Source: Verrucomicrobium sp. BvORR106
GTDB taxonomy: Bacteria; Verrucomicrobiota; Verrucomicrobiia; Verrucomicrobiales; Verrucomicrobiaceae
Direction of reading: 5' to 3'
Assembly: GCF_000739655.1 (NCBI RefSeq)
Contig: NZ_BATR01000053.1
Coordinates: 1-64,000, forward strand
Length of the DNA: 64,000 bases
Part shown: positions 8,820 to 17,620 of the stretch, in pieces
How positions within the stretch are numbered: the stretch's first letter is position 1
How the letters are laid out: each line of letters begins with the position of its first letter
The notes under the pieces: model-generated
Database searches by the model: none
Told to the model about the DNA's origin: nothing
The model's input: only the letters and a program-made list of their open reading frames with translations
Position numbers and translations under genes: made by a program

Positions 8820-9845
8820 ATGAACCCACGTGTCGAACAAGTGAAAGCGGACCCCCGGCACGTTAGCATCCTGGCTCTGCCAGACGCAGTCATCTCCACG
8901 CTGACGGGCATTTACGATGTTCTGAATGCCTTCTCGTTCATGGATCTGCCGGTCCCGCGGAATCCGTTTATGGTCGAGATTGTCGGCGAGTCAACAGGCC
9001 CGTTGCAGCTGGCCAGCGGGGTGCCGATCAGCGTGCAGCGCGAGATCGGCCAGGTCCAGGCGACGGACATCGTCATCGTGCCCTCCTTCCTGCTGCCTGC
9101 AGACGGCTGGACCAAGGGGCGCTACCCGGAGCTGGTGGCTTGGTTGAAACGCATGCACCAGGGCGGCGCGGTGCTCTGCTCCGCCTGCTCCGGCGTCTTC
9201 CTCCTGGCGGAGACGGACCTCTACTTCGGCAGGGACGCGACGGTGCATTTTGGCTATGCCCAGGCCTTTGAGCGCACGCACCCCACCGTGCGCATCCACC
9301 CGGAGCGCGTGCTCACCGTGTCCGGAGATCGTGATGAGCTCGTCTGCTCCGGCGCCTCTATGAGCTGGCATGACATGGCGCTCTACCTCATCGCCCGCTT
9401 CGTCGGGGCCACCGCCGCTCACGAGATCGCGCGCACCTTCGCCCTCCAGTGGCATCAGGACGGGTTGACTCCCTACATGGTCTTCGACGGCCGGCGGGAT
9501 CACGGCGATGCGGAGATCGAGGACGCCCAGAAATGGCTGGTGAAGAACTTCACCCTCGCCCAACCGGTGGAGGAGATGGTCAAGCGCTCCCGTCTGGCAG
9601 AGCGCACGTTCAAGCGTCGCTTCACCCAGGCCACCGGACTGGCCCCGCTGGCCTATGTGCAGCGCCTGCGCATGGAGGAGGCCAAACGGCGGCTGGAGCG
9701 GACGGATACCGCAGTCGATGAGATCAGCTGGCAGGCCGGGTATGAGGACCCCGCTTTCTTCCGACGGCTCTTCAAGCGCACCACCGGGCTGGCCCCCGGG
9801 GCGTACCGCAAACGCTTCCGGATCCCCGATTTCGCACGGTCCTGA
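8820..9845 (+). CDS. GlxA family transcriptional regulator (DJ-1/PfpI + AraC HTH)
   Basis: 341 residues. The N-terminal half (about 15-200) is a DJ-1/PfpI-type class I amidotransferase-like domain (SILALPDAVISTLTGIYDVL, with the elbow region SACSGVFLLAE). The C-terminal half (about 235-335) is an AraC-type double helix-turn-helix (LAERTFKRRF, YVQRLRMEEAKRRLERT, EISWQAGYEDPAFFRRLFKR). Known relatives sense small molecules with the N-terminal domain and activate neighbouring genes. It is transcribed divergently from the methyltransferase, with about 190 bases between the starts, so control of that gene and of itself is likely. Confidence 0.9.
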   Translation: MNPRVEQVKADPRHVSILALPDAVISTLTGIYDVLNAFSFMDLPVPRNPFMVEIVGESTGPLQLASGVPISVQREIGQVQATDIVIVPSFLLPADGWTKGRYPELVAWLKRMHQGGAVLCSACSGVFLLAETDLYFGRDATVHFGYAQAFERTHPTVRIHPERVLTVSGDRDELVCSGASMSWHDMALYLIARFVGATAAHEIARTFALQWHQDGLTPYMVFDGRRDHGDAEIEDAQKWLVKNFTLAQPVEEMVKRSRLAERTFKRRFTQATGLAPLAYVQRLRMEEAKRRLERTDTAVDEISWQAGYEDPAFFRRLFKRTTGLAPGAYRKRFRIPDFARS

Positions 9846-10074
9846 ATTTTGGTGTTTACATTTCCAATCCCTACTAGCGCAGTAGGATAAATATCCCATA
9901 TTTTTAGTGGACAACTCGGCCCCCGTGAATACCTTCAATTCACACTAACTGAGTGTACATTGATGTCTCAGACATCTTTGACGGTTGGCCCATCCAGACC
10001 ACGGAAGGCAGTTCTACATCCCGACAATCCGATCTCAATATCGAGAAGGAAGTCGAGCCGACCTGAAACCTGTA
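9846..10074. other. Intergenic region before the pilin cassette, with two inverted repeats
   Basis: No gene is evident. An AT-rich stretch at about 9880-9910 is followed by two small perfect inverted repeats: ACACT-5-AGTGT at 9942-9956 and GATGTC-3-GACATC at 9962-9976. Their closeness and position upstream of the cassette suggest a control region, but no promoter motif can be named with confidence. Confidence 0.35.
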
Positions 10075-10800
10075 ATGTTCTCCAAACTCCCTTCTCGTAC
10101 TCACACCTCCCTCATCCGCAGCCGGAAGTCGCTGCGTTGCCGCCTTGCCGGGGGCTACACCATGGTGGAGATGCTGGTCGTGATCTCCGTGGTCGCCCTT
10201 TTGTCCGGTATCTCCATCCCCGCGATGCAGTCCCCCACCGGCGCCGCATCCCTCAGCACCAGCGCACGTGAGTTCTCGAACCTGATCACCCTGGCCCGCA
10301 GCGAGGCGATCGCCCGCCACAACGTGGTCCGCTTTGCCGTCGCCACCGACGTGAAGGACGGCAGCAACACCCAGCTGCGCAAGGCGAGCCTGTGGGAGTG
10401 GAATGACGAGACCCAGAAGTACGTCCAGCTCACCGCCTGGCAGAAACTGCCGGATGGTGTGGCACTGGAGCCGGTGCTGCCAGAGTACATCCGCTCCGCC
10501 GGTTACGCCCAGGCAGATGGCGCTTCAGTTCGAGGTGATTACGTCGCCGAAGAAGTGGGCGACAGCTACTTCACCTCCCCGGATGGGGAAACCAGGATGC
10601 GCTATGTGGAGTTCCTTCCTTCCGGCTCTGCCCGGATCGCTGACGGAGCCAATGGCAAGCGCAATGCCATCTTCGTCCTCGCGCCTGCCTCGGTGAACCC
10701 TGACGGCAGTCTCCTCTACCATCAAGGCCGGGAGGCCGCGAACTGGGCCCAGGTCAACGTGGATACGTTGACCGGCCGTGTCCGACTCTATCGCCCATGA
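10075..10800 (+). CDS. Prepilin-like protein, probable Verru_Chthon cassette protein D
   Basis: About 241 residues. After a basic leader (RKSLRCRLAGG) comes a type IV prepilin signal G|YTMVEMLVVISVVALL, with Glu at position 5 of the mature form and a hydrophobic helix. The rest is a GspH-like soluble domain. It is the first of four tandem genes matching the Verru_Chthon cassette described in Verrucomicrobium and Chthoniobacter; assignment as member D rests on size and order. The product should be processed by a prepilin peptidase and inserted in the inner membrane as a minor pseudopilin. An in-frame start at 9985 gives an unlikely long leader. The end overlaps the next gene by ATGA. Confidence 0.8.
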   Translation: MFSKLPSRTHTSLIRSRKSLRCRLAGGYTMVEMLVVISVVALLSGISIPAMQSPTGAASLSTSAREFSNLITLARSEAIARHNVVRFAVATDVKDGSNTQLRKASLWEWNDETQKYVQLTAWQKLPDGVALEPVLPEYIRSAGYAQADGASVRGDYVAEEVGDSYFTSPDGETRMRYVEFLPSGSARIADGANGKRNAIFVLAPASVNPDGSLLYHQGREAANWAQVNVDTLTGRVRLYRP

Positions 10801-11342
10801 ATGTGAAGTCAGTCTCTCCTACGAAGGCCCGCCGCGGATTCACTCTGACCGAGATTGTCCTCTGCGTGGCCATCATCTCCACCGTGCTCGTCTCGGTGGT
10901 GGGCATCCTGCCAGTCGGCCTGGATGTATCCCGCAAAGCGGCGAACCACACAGTGGTGGCGACGGTGCTGGAAGATATTTACAACCGTCTGCAGGGCCAG
11001 CGCCTTCAGGCAGGGCTCGCCACTTTCAGCCCGGCCTACTTTGATGATCTGGGCGTCTATCTGCCCTCGCCGGAAGACGGCGCAGATCTGGCAACGGTCG
11101 AGCGCTACCGCACCCGGCGCACCTACCGCGCTGAGGTGGCGATCACCGACTGGACACCCGCCCCGGCCAACACTAGCAAACTGCACGCTGTGCGTGTGAA
11201 GCTCTCCTGGCCTCTGGACAGCAACGGCAATCCGGTGGGGCCGGACAATCCCAAAGCGGATGTGACCTTCGGCGTCACCTCCCTGGCTGGCCAGGACTGG
11301 CAGGTCATCGACCCCCAGTTCCAGCCGAAGATCGAGCACTAA
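10797..11342 (+). CDS. Prepilin-like protein, probable Verru_Chthon cassette protein B
   Basis: 181 residues with the prepilin signal RRG|FTLTEIVLCVAIISTVLV, Glu at position 5, and a GspI-like hydrophobic helix. The start overlaps the preceding stop as ATGA, indicating translational coupling. Probably a minor pseudopilin of the same assembly as its neighbours. Assignment as member B is inferred from its small size and place in the cassette. Confidence 0.8.
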   Translation: MNVKSVSPTKARRGFTLTEIVLCVAIISTVLVSVVGILPVGLDVSRKAANHTVVATVLEDIYNRLQGQRLQAGLATFSPAYFDDLGVYLPSPEDGADLATVERYRTRRTYRAEVAITDWTPAPANTSKLHAVRVKLSWPLDSNGNPVGPDNPKADVTFGVTSLAGQDWQVIDPQFQPKIEH

Positions 11343-11354
11343 GCCCCACCTGCC

Positions 11355-12434
11355 ATGTTGTTTCCACATCACCATCCTGGCGGCGGCCAGGCAGGGCGGA
11401 CTGCGCCCCGATCCTCCCCTCCGGTCACGCAGGCCACCTCCGGCTTCTCGCTTATCGAGCTGCTGCTTTCAGTCTCCCTGCTGGCCATCCTCCTCATCGT
11501 GCTGACGTCCTTCACGGACGCCGCCCACCGCGCCTGGCGGGATGGGCAGAACCGCACGGAGACCTTCCAGAGCGCCCGCACCACGCTGGAGCTGATGAGC
11601 CGGGAGATCACCCCTGCTGTGGTGGACACCCGCACCCAGTTTGTCATCGCCCAGGGTTCATTGCTGGGCACGCGGGGAGCGCTCAACGTGGCGCCCAATT
11701 CACCCGCGGTCCTCTGGATGGCACCGCTGGGGGCGAACGGGGACATGCGCTGCGTGGGTTATTACCTCTACCGGGATGAGGCCCGCAAGTTCCACCGCCT
11801 CAAGCGCATCTTCATCGCGCCCACCCTGCCCCCGAAAGGGAACGCCACGGTGGGGGATCCCTCACCTTATTTCCCGAAATCCGTCAACCTCACCAACCCT
11901 CGCGATCCGTCTCTCCGCACCAGCCCGATCAATGCGGACTGGTTCACCCAGAACTGGAATGCCAAGGCTTTTGACGAGGAGGATCCCACCAATCAGGACG
12001 TGGTGGTCTCCACGGCGGCAGATGGCGTCGTCGCCTTCTGGATCCAGCCGCTGGATCTGCTGGGGAATCCCATCCCCACGGTGAAGGATGACCCGAACCA
12101 CCCCGGATCCGAGCTGCTCTACAACTCCGCCGCCTACTTCCAGGCCGCCACCACCACCAAGTTCGACAACGGCAAAAGCTTCAGCTACCTGAGCCAGACG
12201 GAGCAGACCATGAAGGGCAATCGCGTGCCGGCGGCCGTGGACATCACGGTCGTCACGCTGGACAGCGCCACGCTCGACCGCGGGCTCACCCTGCCCGTCC
12301 AGACCAATGTCTACGAAACCCGCGTGCTCAATGTGGAAAAATCGGTCAACCGGTTTGAAGAGGACCTCCGGGCCCTCGGCATCTACACCGCACGCACCTT
12401 CACCACCCGTGCCAAGCTAATCAATGGAAACTAA
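11355..12434 (+). CDS. Prepilin-like protein, probable Verru_Chthon cassette protein C
   Basis: 359 residues. After a leader of about 29 residues the prepilin signal SG|FSLIELLLSVSLLAILL has Glu at position 5. The rest is GspJ-like in length and layout (TTLELMSREITPAV). Co-transcription is expected, since it starts 12 bases after the previous gene and overlaps the start of the next by 11 bases. Likely the pseudopilin-tip component working with the PilX/GspK-like protein that follows. Confidence 0.8.
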   Translation: MLFPHHHPGGGQAGRTAPRSSPPVTQATSGFSLIELLLSVSLLAILLIVLTSFTDAAHRAWRDGQNRTETFQSARTTLELMSREITPAVVDTRTQFVIAQGSLLGTRGALNVAPNSPAVLWMAPLGANGDMRCVGYYLYRDEARKFHRLKRIFIAPTLPPKGNATVGDPSPYFPKSVNLTNPRDPSLRTSPINADWFTQNWNAKAFDEEDPTNQDVVVSTAADGVVAFWIQPLDLLGNPIPTVKDDPNHPGSELLYNSAAYFQAATTTKFDNGKSFSYLSQTEQTMKGNRVPAAVDITVVTLDSATLDRGLTLPVQTNVYETRVLNVEKSVNRFEEDLRALGIYTARTFTTRAKLINGN

Positions 12435-15400
12435 GTCGCCAGTCCGCGAGCACGCCCGACGCCACGAGGCAGGGGCTGCTCTCATCATGACCCTCTTTAT
12501 CGTGGGGGTGCTGACCATCCTTGTGGTGGGATTCCTCTCCACCATGCAGACCGAGCGCCAGGCCGCCGGTGCTTATGAAAACTCCCAGCGCACGAAGCTG
12601 GTCGCCCAGGGCGCGGTGAGCCACGCCATTGAGCTTCTAAGAAATAACATCCCCGATCCGGCGCGTCTGAGTGAGGGGCCCGCGCAGGCCCCCGCGGAGA
12701 ACTGGGCGACCAATCCCGGCCGCCTCACCCTCGTCCGGCCCGGCCAGCCGGTGCGGTACGTCCCGCTCCACACCGGGGAGGTGACCGTGCAGCCCCCCAC
12801 CGGAGTGCTGCGTGATGCGGAGTCCGTGAACCTCAACAAGCCCCTGCCGGGCAGCACCACGCCCGCCATCGTGCCCGCCGCTGCCGGCAGCACCACCCCG
12901 CCGGAGATGCGGGTGAAGTGGGTGAACCTGCTGCGTGATCCCTCCGCAGCAGCTGGCCCGGAGAACCGCTTGAGCGCGCGTTATGCCTTCTGGCTGGATG
13001 ATGAAACCTCCCGCATCAACTTCAACACCGCCATCGGCAAGCCCGCCCCCAATGAGGACAAGCGCTTCACCAACCAGCTCGCGGACGGGTTCATGCCGCC
13101 CGTCTTCCTGCGGGGTGGTGATGACACCACCTCGGGTGATGGCAAACGCACCTGGGGCCTGGGCAAACCGCAGTCCGTGAATCTGGACGTGCTGTTCAGT
13201 GATCGCACCAAGCTGCAGCACGACAAGCTGCTGGCGCAGACTTTCCTGAACGGGTTCGCCCGCTTCCCCGAGGCCATCATGGACTACGCGGACGTGCCCG
13301 ACCCGAAGGCCTGGTACGAGGAAAACAAGTTCAACCTCACCTTCTACAACCGCAGCCCGGAGTTCAATGCCTTTGGCCGCTCGCGGCTCTTCACCAGCTA
13401 CATCCCGCTCTCCCTGGAGGCCGGGCCCAGCTATCAGCTGCCCTTCATCTATGACCCCAGCTCCACCAACGGCGCCATCACGCCCAAAGGGGTGGAAGGC
13501 ACCCTGGAAGCCGGGACCCTGGCCTCCGGCCAGCTGAAGGACGACCAGATCCTGAATCTGAACTCCCTCATGGGTTTCTTCGGGGTGAACGGGGCGGACA
13601 TCGCCGGACCTGAAGGTTATCTGGCGGACAAGGCCAACATGGTGAACCGCAACCAGATCCGGATGCTCATGGAGTACTTCGCCCGGAAGTGGCCGGGATA
13701 TGATCGTAGTTTCCTCGATAAATACGGCTACCTCGGCTCCTACCAGATCGCCCTCAACATCCTGCAGCAGGCCCGCATGGCCACCACCCAGCTGGGTGAC
13801 TCCGTGGCGGACTTCAGTGCCACCTACGCGGCCCGCTCCACGAGCGTGAACTTCTTCCCCAACGCCGGAGAGCTGGCCGGAGCGGCCCCGGAGCGTTTCT
13901 ACTGGCGCGTCAAGGATCCCGACACCAACAAGGCGGTGCTCATGCTCCCGCAGACCCCCGGGCCGCACATCACGGAGTTGCGTCTCTTTGTCCAGGCCAC
14001 CACCGCTGATCCCGCGCCTAAGGGAAACGCCGCCACTACAGAGAACTCCCGCTACATCAAGTACTGGTATGAGGTGGAGTATTACATGCAGCCCTTTGGT
14101 CCCATCGTGGATCTCAAGGAGTTCCCCACCCGCATGGACTACTTTGAAATCTCCGCCAAGGGCGGCGGCAAGAGCCCCAGCCAGCAGTTCGGTGCCACCA
14201 CGGCAGAGGACCCGCGCAACGACCGGCAGTGGCACAACAAGTTCATGAACCTGCTCGCCACCTACCCTGAGGCGAACACGTTGATCGGGCCCAAGGGGGC
14301 CAAGCTCGAAGGCACCGCCGTGCCCAACCGCGTGGTGGTGAAGAGCCCCGAGTTTACCATCGGCAAATTCCAGCGGACGGACAACGACAACCCGCCGACC
14401 AACAAGAGCGATGCCCCGGCGCGCAAGGATGACAAGATCACCGACCTGACCGCGGCCCAGTTGGTTAACATCTGGGACCCCGTCATCTTCGACAGCACTG
14501 TGAACGCGGGCACCGCCAAGGTCTCCATCCGGTGGCGTCCTGGCCAGGGCACGCTGGCGAATGAAAACCGCCCGCGTCAGATGATCCCGCTGGGACTCAC
14601 TCCGGACGACACCTTGAAGGCGGACCTGACCGTGGATCTCAAGGACGTGGGCACACCCAAGGTGGTGTCCTGGCAAATCGCAGACCCGAACTTGAGCTCC
14701 GACGCTGCACAGTGGGTCATGACCGGCCCCGGCAAGGAGAACAAAATCGGCACCCCTGGCAAGATCAACGACGGCGAGCCCGCGGAAAACTCCAGTGAGA
14801 AGAGCAAGTTCCGCTCGATCCAGCGTGCTCCCGATGGGGCCAAGATCTCCGGGTACAACTATGACCGCCCGGACGAGTACGTCACCACCAGCCGTGTTTC
14901 CTCGCCCGGTTACTGGTCCCTGCTGCACACGGGCATGCAGTCCAAGACCCCGTGGAGAACGCTGAGCCTGGACAAGGCGGATCCCGCGCAGGGGCCGCCG
15001 GACTGGTTGCTGCTTGACCTCTTCGGAGCCACTTACCCCATGGCGCATGACCAGTGGAAGATCGACAAGAAGCTTCCCGACAGCTTCTCCACCGCCTCCT
15101 ACATGGGCAGCACCGCGGGCCAGGTGAACCTCAACTCCCGCATCTATCCGCGGAACGCCCAGTTCAACATCCCGGATCGTCACCTTCCCCTGGAGGCGGT
15201 GTTCAAGTACCTGCGCTCTGATTCTGAGGTCAAAAGCCTCGTGGACAACATCACCGCCTACCAGACAGACAGCCAGGTCTTTGACTACGTGGGCGAGTTG
15301 GCGGAAGTGCCTGGGTACGACGGGGGCAACACCACCGCCTGGGCCAGGGAGTCCCTCCTGCGGAACATGGCCGGCGTGCTCACTACCCGCTCCAACACCT

Positions 15401-15879
15401 TCGGCATGTGGGGCGTGGCCCAGGTGCTTCAGAAGAGTTCGAGGAACATCCAGCACGATGTCTATGAAGCTGGTGACCGGGTGCTCGGTGAGAAGCGTTT
15501 CTACGCCTTGATCGAGCGCTACGTCTGGACCGGGCGTGATGGCGTGCCGGGCAACGGCCACCTCAGCAACGTGGGCACCTGGGACCGCACGGCCCAGCAG
15601 ACCGCCCGCCTGAGCACGGCCGATGGCATGACGGACACCCTCTTCCAGCTCCCCGGCTCACCGCCGCTCAAGCGCTCCGGCGACGGCGACCGCCTCGATC
15701 TGGACTCAGACGGGCGTTACCCCAAGTTCGACGGCCCGGAACCGGTGGGCATGGATGTTTACACCGCCTCCGCCCTGGGAAAGGTGGAGTACACCTCCAG
15801 CTCGCTGGAAGATGCCTACAACCCTCCGCAGGCGGCCATCAAGTACCGCGTGGTTTATTTCAAATACCTGGATGAATAG
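12424..15879 (+). CDS. Large PilX/GspK-like protein, probable Verru_Chthon cassette protein A
   Basis: 1151 residues. A basic N terminus followed by GAALIMTLFIVGVLTILVVGF resembles the membrane anchor of PilX/GspK-type pilins but lacks Glu5. The remaining 1100 residues are exported, soluble and without a recognised enzyme motif. Short stretches recur in different wording (VNLNKPLPG, QVNLNSRIYP, RINFNTAIG), which may be structural repeats. It is the largest member of the four-gene cassette. No cargo or function is known to me. A 6-bp inverted repeat (15878-15895) spans its stop codon. Confidence 0.8.
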   Translation: METKSPVREHARRHEAGAALIMTLFIVGVLTILVVGFLSTMQTERQAAGAYENSQRTKLVAQGAVSHAIELLRNNIPDPARLSEGPAQAPAENWATNPGRLTLVRPGQPVRYVPLHTGEVTVQPPTGVLRDAESVNLNKPLPGSTTPAIVPAAAGSTTPPEMRVKWVNLLRDPSAAAGPENRLSARYAFWLDDETSRINFNTAIGKPAPNEDKRFTNQLADGFMPPVFLRGGDDTTSGDGKRTWGLGKPQSVNLDVLFSDRTKLQHDKLLAQTFLNGFARFPEAIMDYADVPDPKAWYEENKFNLTFYNRSPEFNAFGRSRLFTSYIPLSLEAGPSYQLPFIYDPSSTNGAITPKGVEGTLEAGTLASGQLKDDQILNLNSLMGFFGVNGADIAGPEGYLADKANMVNRNQIRMLMEYFARKWPGYDRSFLDKYGYLGSYQIALNILQQARMATTQLGDSVADFSATYAARSTSVNFFPNAGELAGAAPERFYWRVKDPDTNKAVLMLPQTPGPHITELRLFVQATTADPAPKGNAATTENSRYIKYWYEVEYYMQPFGPIVDLKEFPTRMDYFEISAKGGGKSPSQQFGATTAEDPRNDRQWHNKFMNLLATYPEANTLIGPKGAKLEGTAVPNRVVVKSPEFTIGKFQRTDNDNPPTNKSDAPARKDDKITDLTAAQLVNIWDPVIFDSTVNAGTAKVSIRWRPGQGTLANENRPRQMIPLGLTPDDTLKADLTVDLKDVGTPKVVSWQIADPNLSSDAAQWVMTGPGKENKIGTPGKINDGEPAENSSEKSKFRSIQRAPDGAKISGYNYDRPDEYVTTSRVSSPGYWSLLHTGMQSKTPWRTLSLDKADPAQGPPDWLLLDLFGATYPMAHDQWKIDKKLPDSFSTASYMGSTAGQVNLNSRIYPRNAQFNIPDRHLPLEAVFKYLRSDSEVKSLVDNITAYQTDSQVFDYVGELAEVPGYDGGNTTAWARESLLRNMAGVLTTRSNTFGMWGVAQVLQKSSRNIQHDVYEAGDRVLGEKRFYALIERYVWTGRDGVPGNGHLSNVGTWDRTAQQTARLSTADGMTDTLFQLPGSPPLKRSGDGDRLDLDSDGRYPKFDGPEPVGMDVYTASALGKVEYTSSSLEDAYNPPQAAIKYRVVYFKYLDE

Positions 15880-15921
15880 GCCCAAGCAAGGGCCTCCCGT
15901 GCAACACCCTGCTAACAAGCT

Positions 15922-17385
15922 ATGAAAACTCGCACCTTCCTGCTGGCGCTCGCCGCTCTCGGCACGCCTGGCATCTCGCCATGGATCGCTCCCGCTGCCA
16001 CCGCAGCGGATGCCAAGAAGCCAAATGTCCTCGTTATCGTCGCCGATGACCTCGGTTACGGTGAGCTGGGCATTCAGGGTAATCCCCAGATCCCCACTCC
16101 CAATATCGACAGCATCGGCAAGAACGGAGCCCGCTTCACCAGCGGCTACGTGAGCGGCCCGTACTGCAGCCCCACTCGCGCGGGCCTCCTGACCGGCAAG
16201 TACCAGCAGCGCTTCGGGCATGAGTTCAATCCCGGCCCCGCCCAGAACGCGGGTGTGGATGTTGGCTTGTCCCTGGAGGAGAAGACCCTCGGTGACCGCT
16301 TCAAGGCCGCTGGCTACAGCACCGGCTGGTTCGGCAAGTCCCACCTCGGCAACAAGCCGGACTATCATCCGCTCAAGCGCGGGTTCGATGAATTTTACGG
16401 CTTCCTGGGCGGCGCTCATGATTACCTCGATCCCAAGGCGGACACCCAGAACCCCATCCTCCGCGGCACCGAGCCGGTGACGACGGCGGAGTACACGACC
16501 GAGGCCTTCGCCCGCGAAGCGGTGGGTTTCATCGAGAAACACAAGGCGGATCCGTGGCTGGTGTATCTGCCGTTCAACGCGGTGCACAATCCGCTCCAGG
16601 CTCCTGAAAAGTACCTCGCCCGCTTCAACGACGTTCAGGACCCCAAGCGCAAGGCCTTCTCCGCCCTGCTGTCTGCCCTGGATGATGCCGTCGGCAGCGT
16701 GCTGGGCAAGGTGCGCGAACTCGGAGTCGAGGAAAATACGCTCGTCTTCTTCATCAGCGACAATGGCGGTCCCACTCGCCAGACCACCTCCAGCAACGGT
16801 CCCCTGCGCGGCTTCAAGGCCCAGACCTGGGAGGGCGGCGTGCGCGTGCCCTGGCTCGTCCAGTGGAAGGGCAAGATCCCTGCCGGCCAGACGCTCGACC
16901 AGCCCGTCATCCAGCTCGACATCCTGCCCACCGCCCTCGCGGCCGCGGGGGCTCCCGCCTCCGCCGACTGGAAGCTGGACGGCGTGAACCTCCTGCCGCT
17001 CCTCACCGGGGCCAACAAAGACGCACCGCATGACGCACTCTACTGGCGCTTCGGCCAGCAGATCGCCATCCGCAAAGGGGACTGGAAGCTGGTGAAAGCC
17101 CCCGAAGACGGTACCCCGCTGGGTAACCAGGGTGGGAAGGCCTCCACCGAGGGCGCGGCCCTCTACAATCTCGCCAAGGACATCGGTGAGAGCACCAACC
17201 TCGCCTCCCAGGAGCCGGAGAAGCTGAAAGAGCTGTCCGCCGCATGGGACGCGTGGAATGCCCAACTCGTGGAGCCCAAGTGGCGCGCGGGTGGCGGCGG
17301 CAAAGGCCGCCAGCAGGGTCAGGGTGGTGGTGCCCGGCGCAATGCCCCCGCAGCCGCACCTGCTCCGGCCGCTGCTCCCCAGTAA
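15922..17385 (+). CDS. Secreted type I sulfatase
   Basis: 487 residues with an N-terminal signal peptide (hydrophobic stretch ending near ATAADAKKP). Metal-binding residues appear in VIVADDLGYGELG. The formylglycine signature is C82-S-P-T-R86 followed by AGLLTGK, so Cys82 would be oxidised to formylglycine by a sulfatase-maturing enzyme not in this window. GKSHLGN and ISDNGG are further family motifs. The C terminus ends in a Gly/Gln- then Ala/Pro-rich tail of about 40 residues with no known role. It cleaves sulfate esters, probably from sulfated polysaccharides, in the periplasm or outside. It starts 42 bases after the pilin cassette and ends at a strong terminator, so it may be the cassette's fifth gene. 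Confidence 0.92.
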   Translation: MKTRTFLLALAALGTPGISPWIAPAATAADAKKPNVLVIVADDLGYGELGIQGNPQIPTPNIDSIGKNGARFTSGYVSGPYCSPTRAGLLTGKYQQRFGHEFNPGPAQNAGVDVGLSLEEKTLGDRFKAAGYSTGWFGKSHLGNKPDYHPLKRGFDEFYGFLGGAHDYLDPKADTQNPILRGTEPVTTAEYTTEAFAREAVGFIEKHKADPWLVYLPFNAVHNPLQAPEKYLARFNDVQDPKRKAFSALLSALDDAVGSVLGKVRELGVEENTLVFFISDNGGPTRQTTSSNGPLRGFKAQTWEGGVRVPWLVQWKGKIPAGQTLDQPVIQLDILPTALAAAGAPASADWKLDGVNLLPLLTGANKDAPHDALYWRFGQQIAIRKGDWKLVKAPEDGTPLGNQGGKASTEGAALYNLAKDIGESTNLASQEPEKLKELSAAWDAWNAQLVEPKWRAGGGGKGRQQGQGGGARRNAPAAAPAPAAAPQ

Positions 17386-17419
17386 GGTAGCCCGCCCCCC
17401 TTTCAGTCGAACTTGAATC

Positions 17420-17450
17420 AGCCAGCGCCTCACCGGGCGCTGGCTTTTTT
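17420..17450 (+). terminator. Rho-independent terminator after the sulfatase
   Basis: AGCCAGCGCC and GGCGCTGGCT form a perfect 10-bp GC-rich stem around a six-base loop, and the stem runs into six T. It closes the cassette-sulfatase transcription unit before the ABC importer genes. Confidence 0.88.
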
Positions 17451-17620
17451 CATCCAGTTCTGCCTGTGCCTTCCGGCCGGTCATCGGCCTCTTCAGGGCA
17501 GAAAGCTCTGGGGAAGAGGTTTCGCAACCTGCTGAAGCACAGGCTTTTGGCGAATGCATTTCCTGCAAAGTATCACTCTTGCTGGCCTTTTCCGGCATGG
17601 CGTGCTAGTCTCGCCGCCCC

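Noticed and set aside
12637-15561. Minus-strand open frame of 974 codons
   Set aside because: It is the antisense shadow of the 1151-residue pilin-cassette protein. The high GC third position removes stops on the opposite strand. Its translation has no domain and odd composition.
15706-17598. Minus-strand open frame of 630 codons
   Set aside because: Antisense to the sulfatase and the end of the pilin cassette; no recognisable domain.
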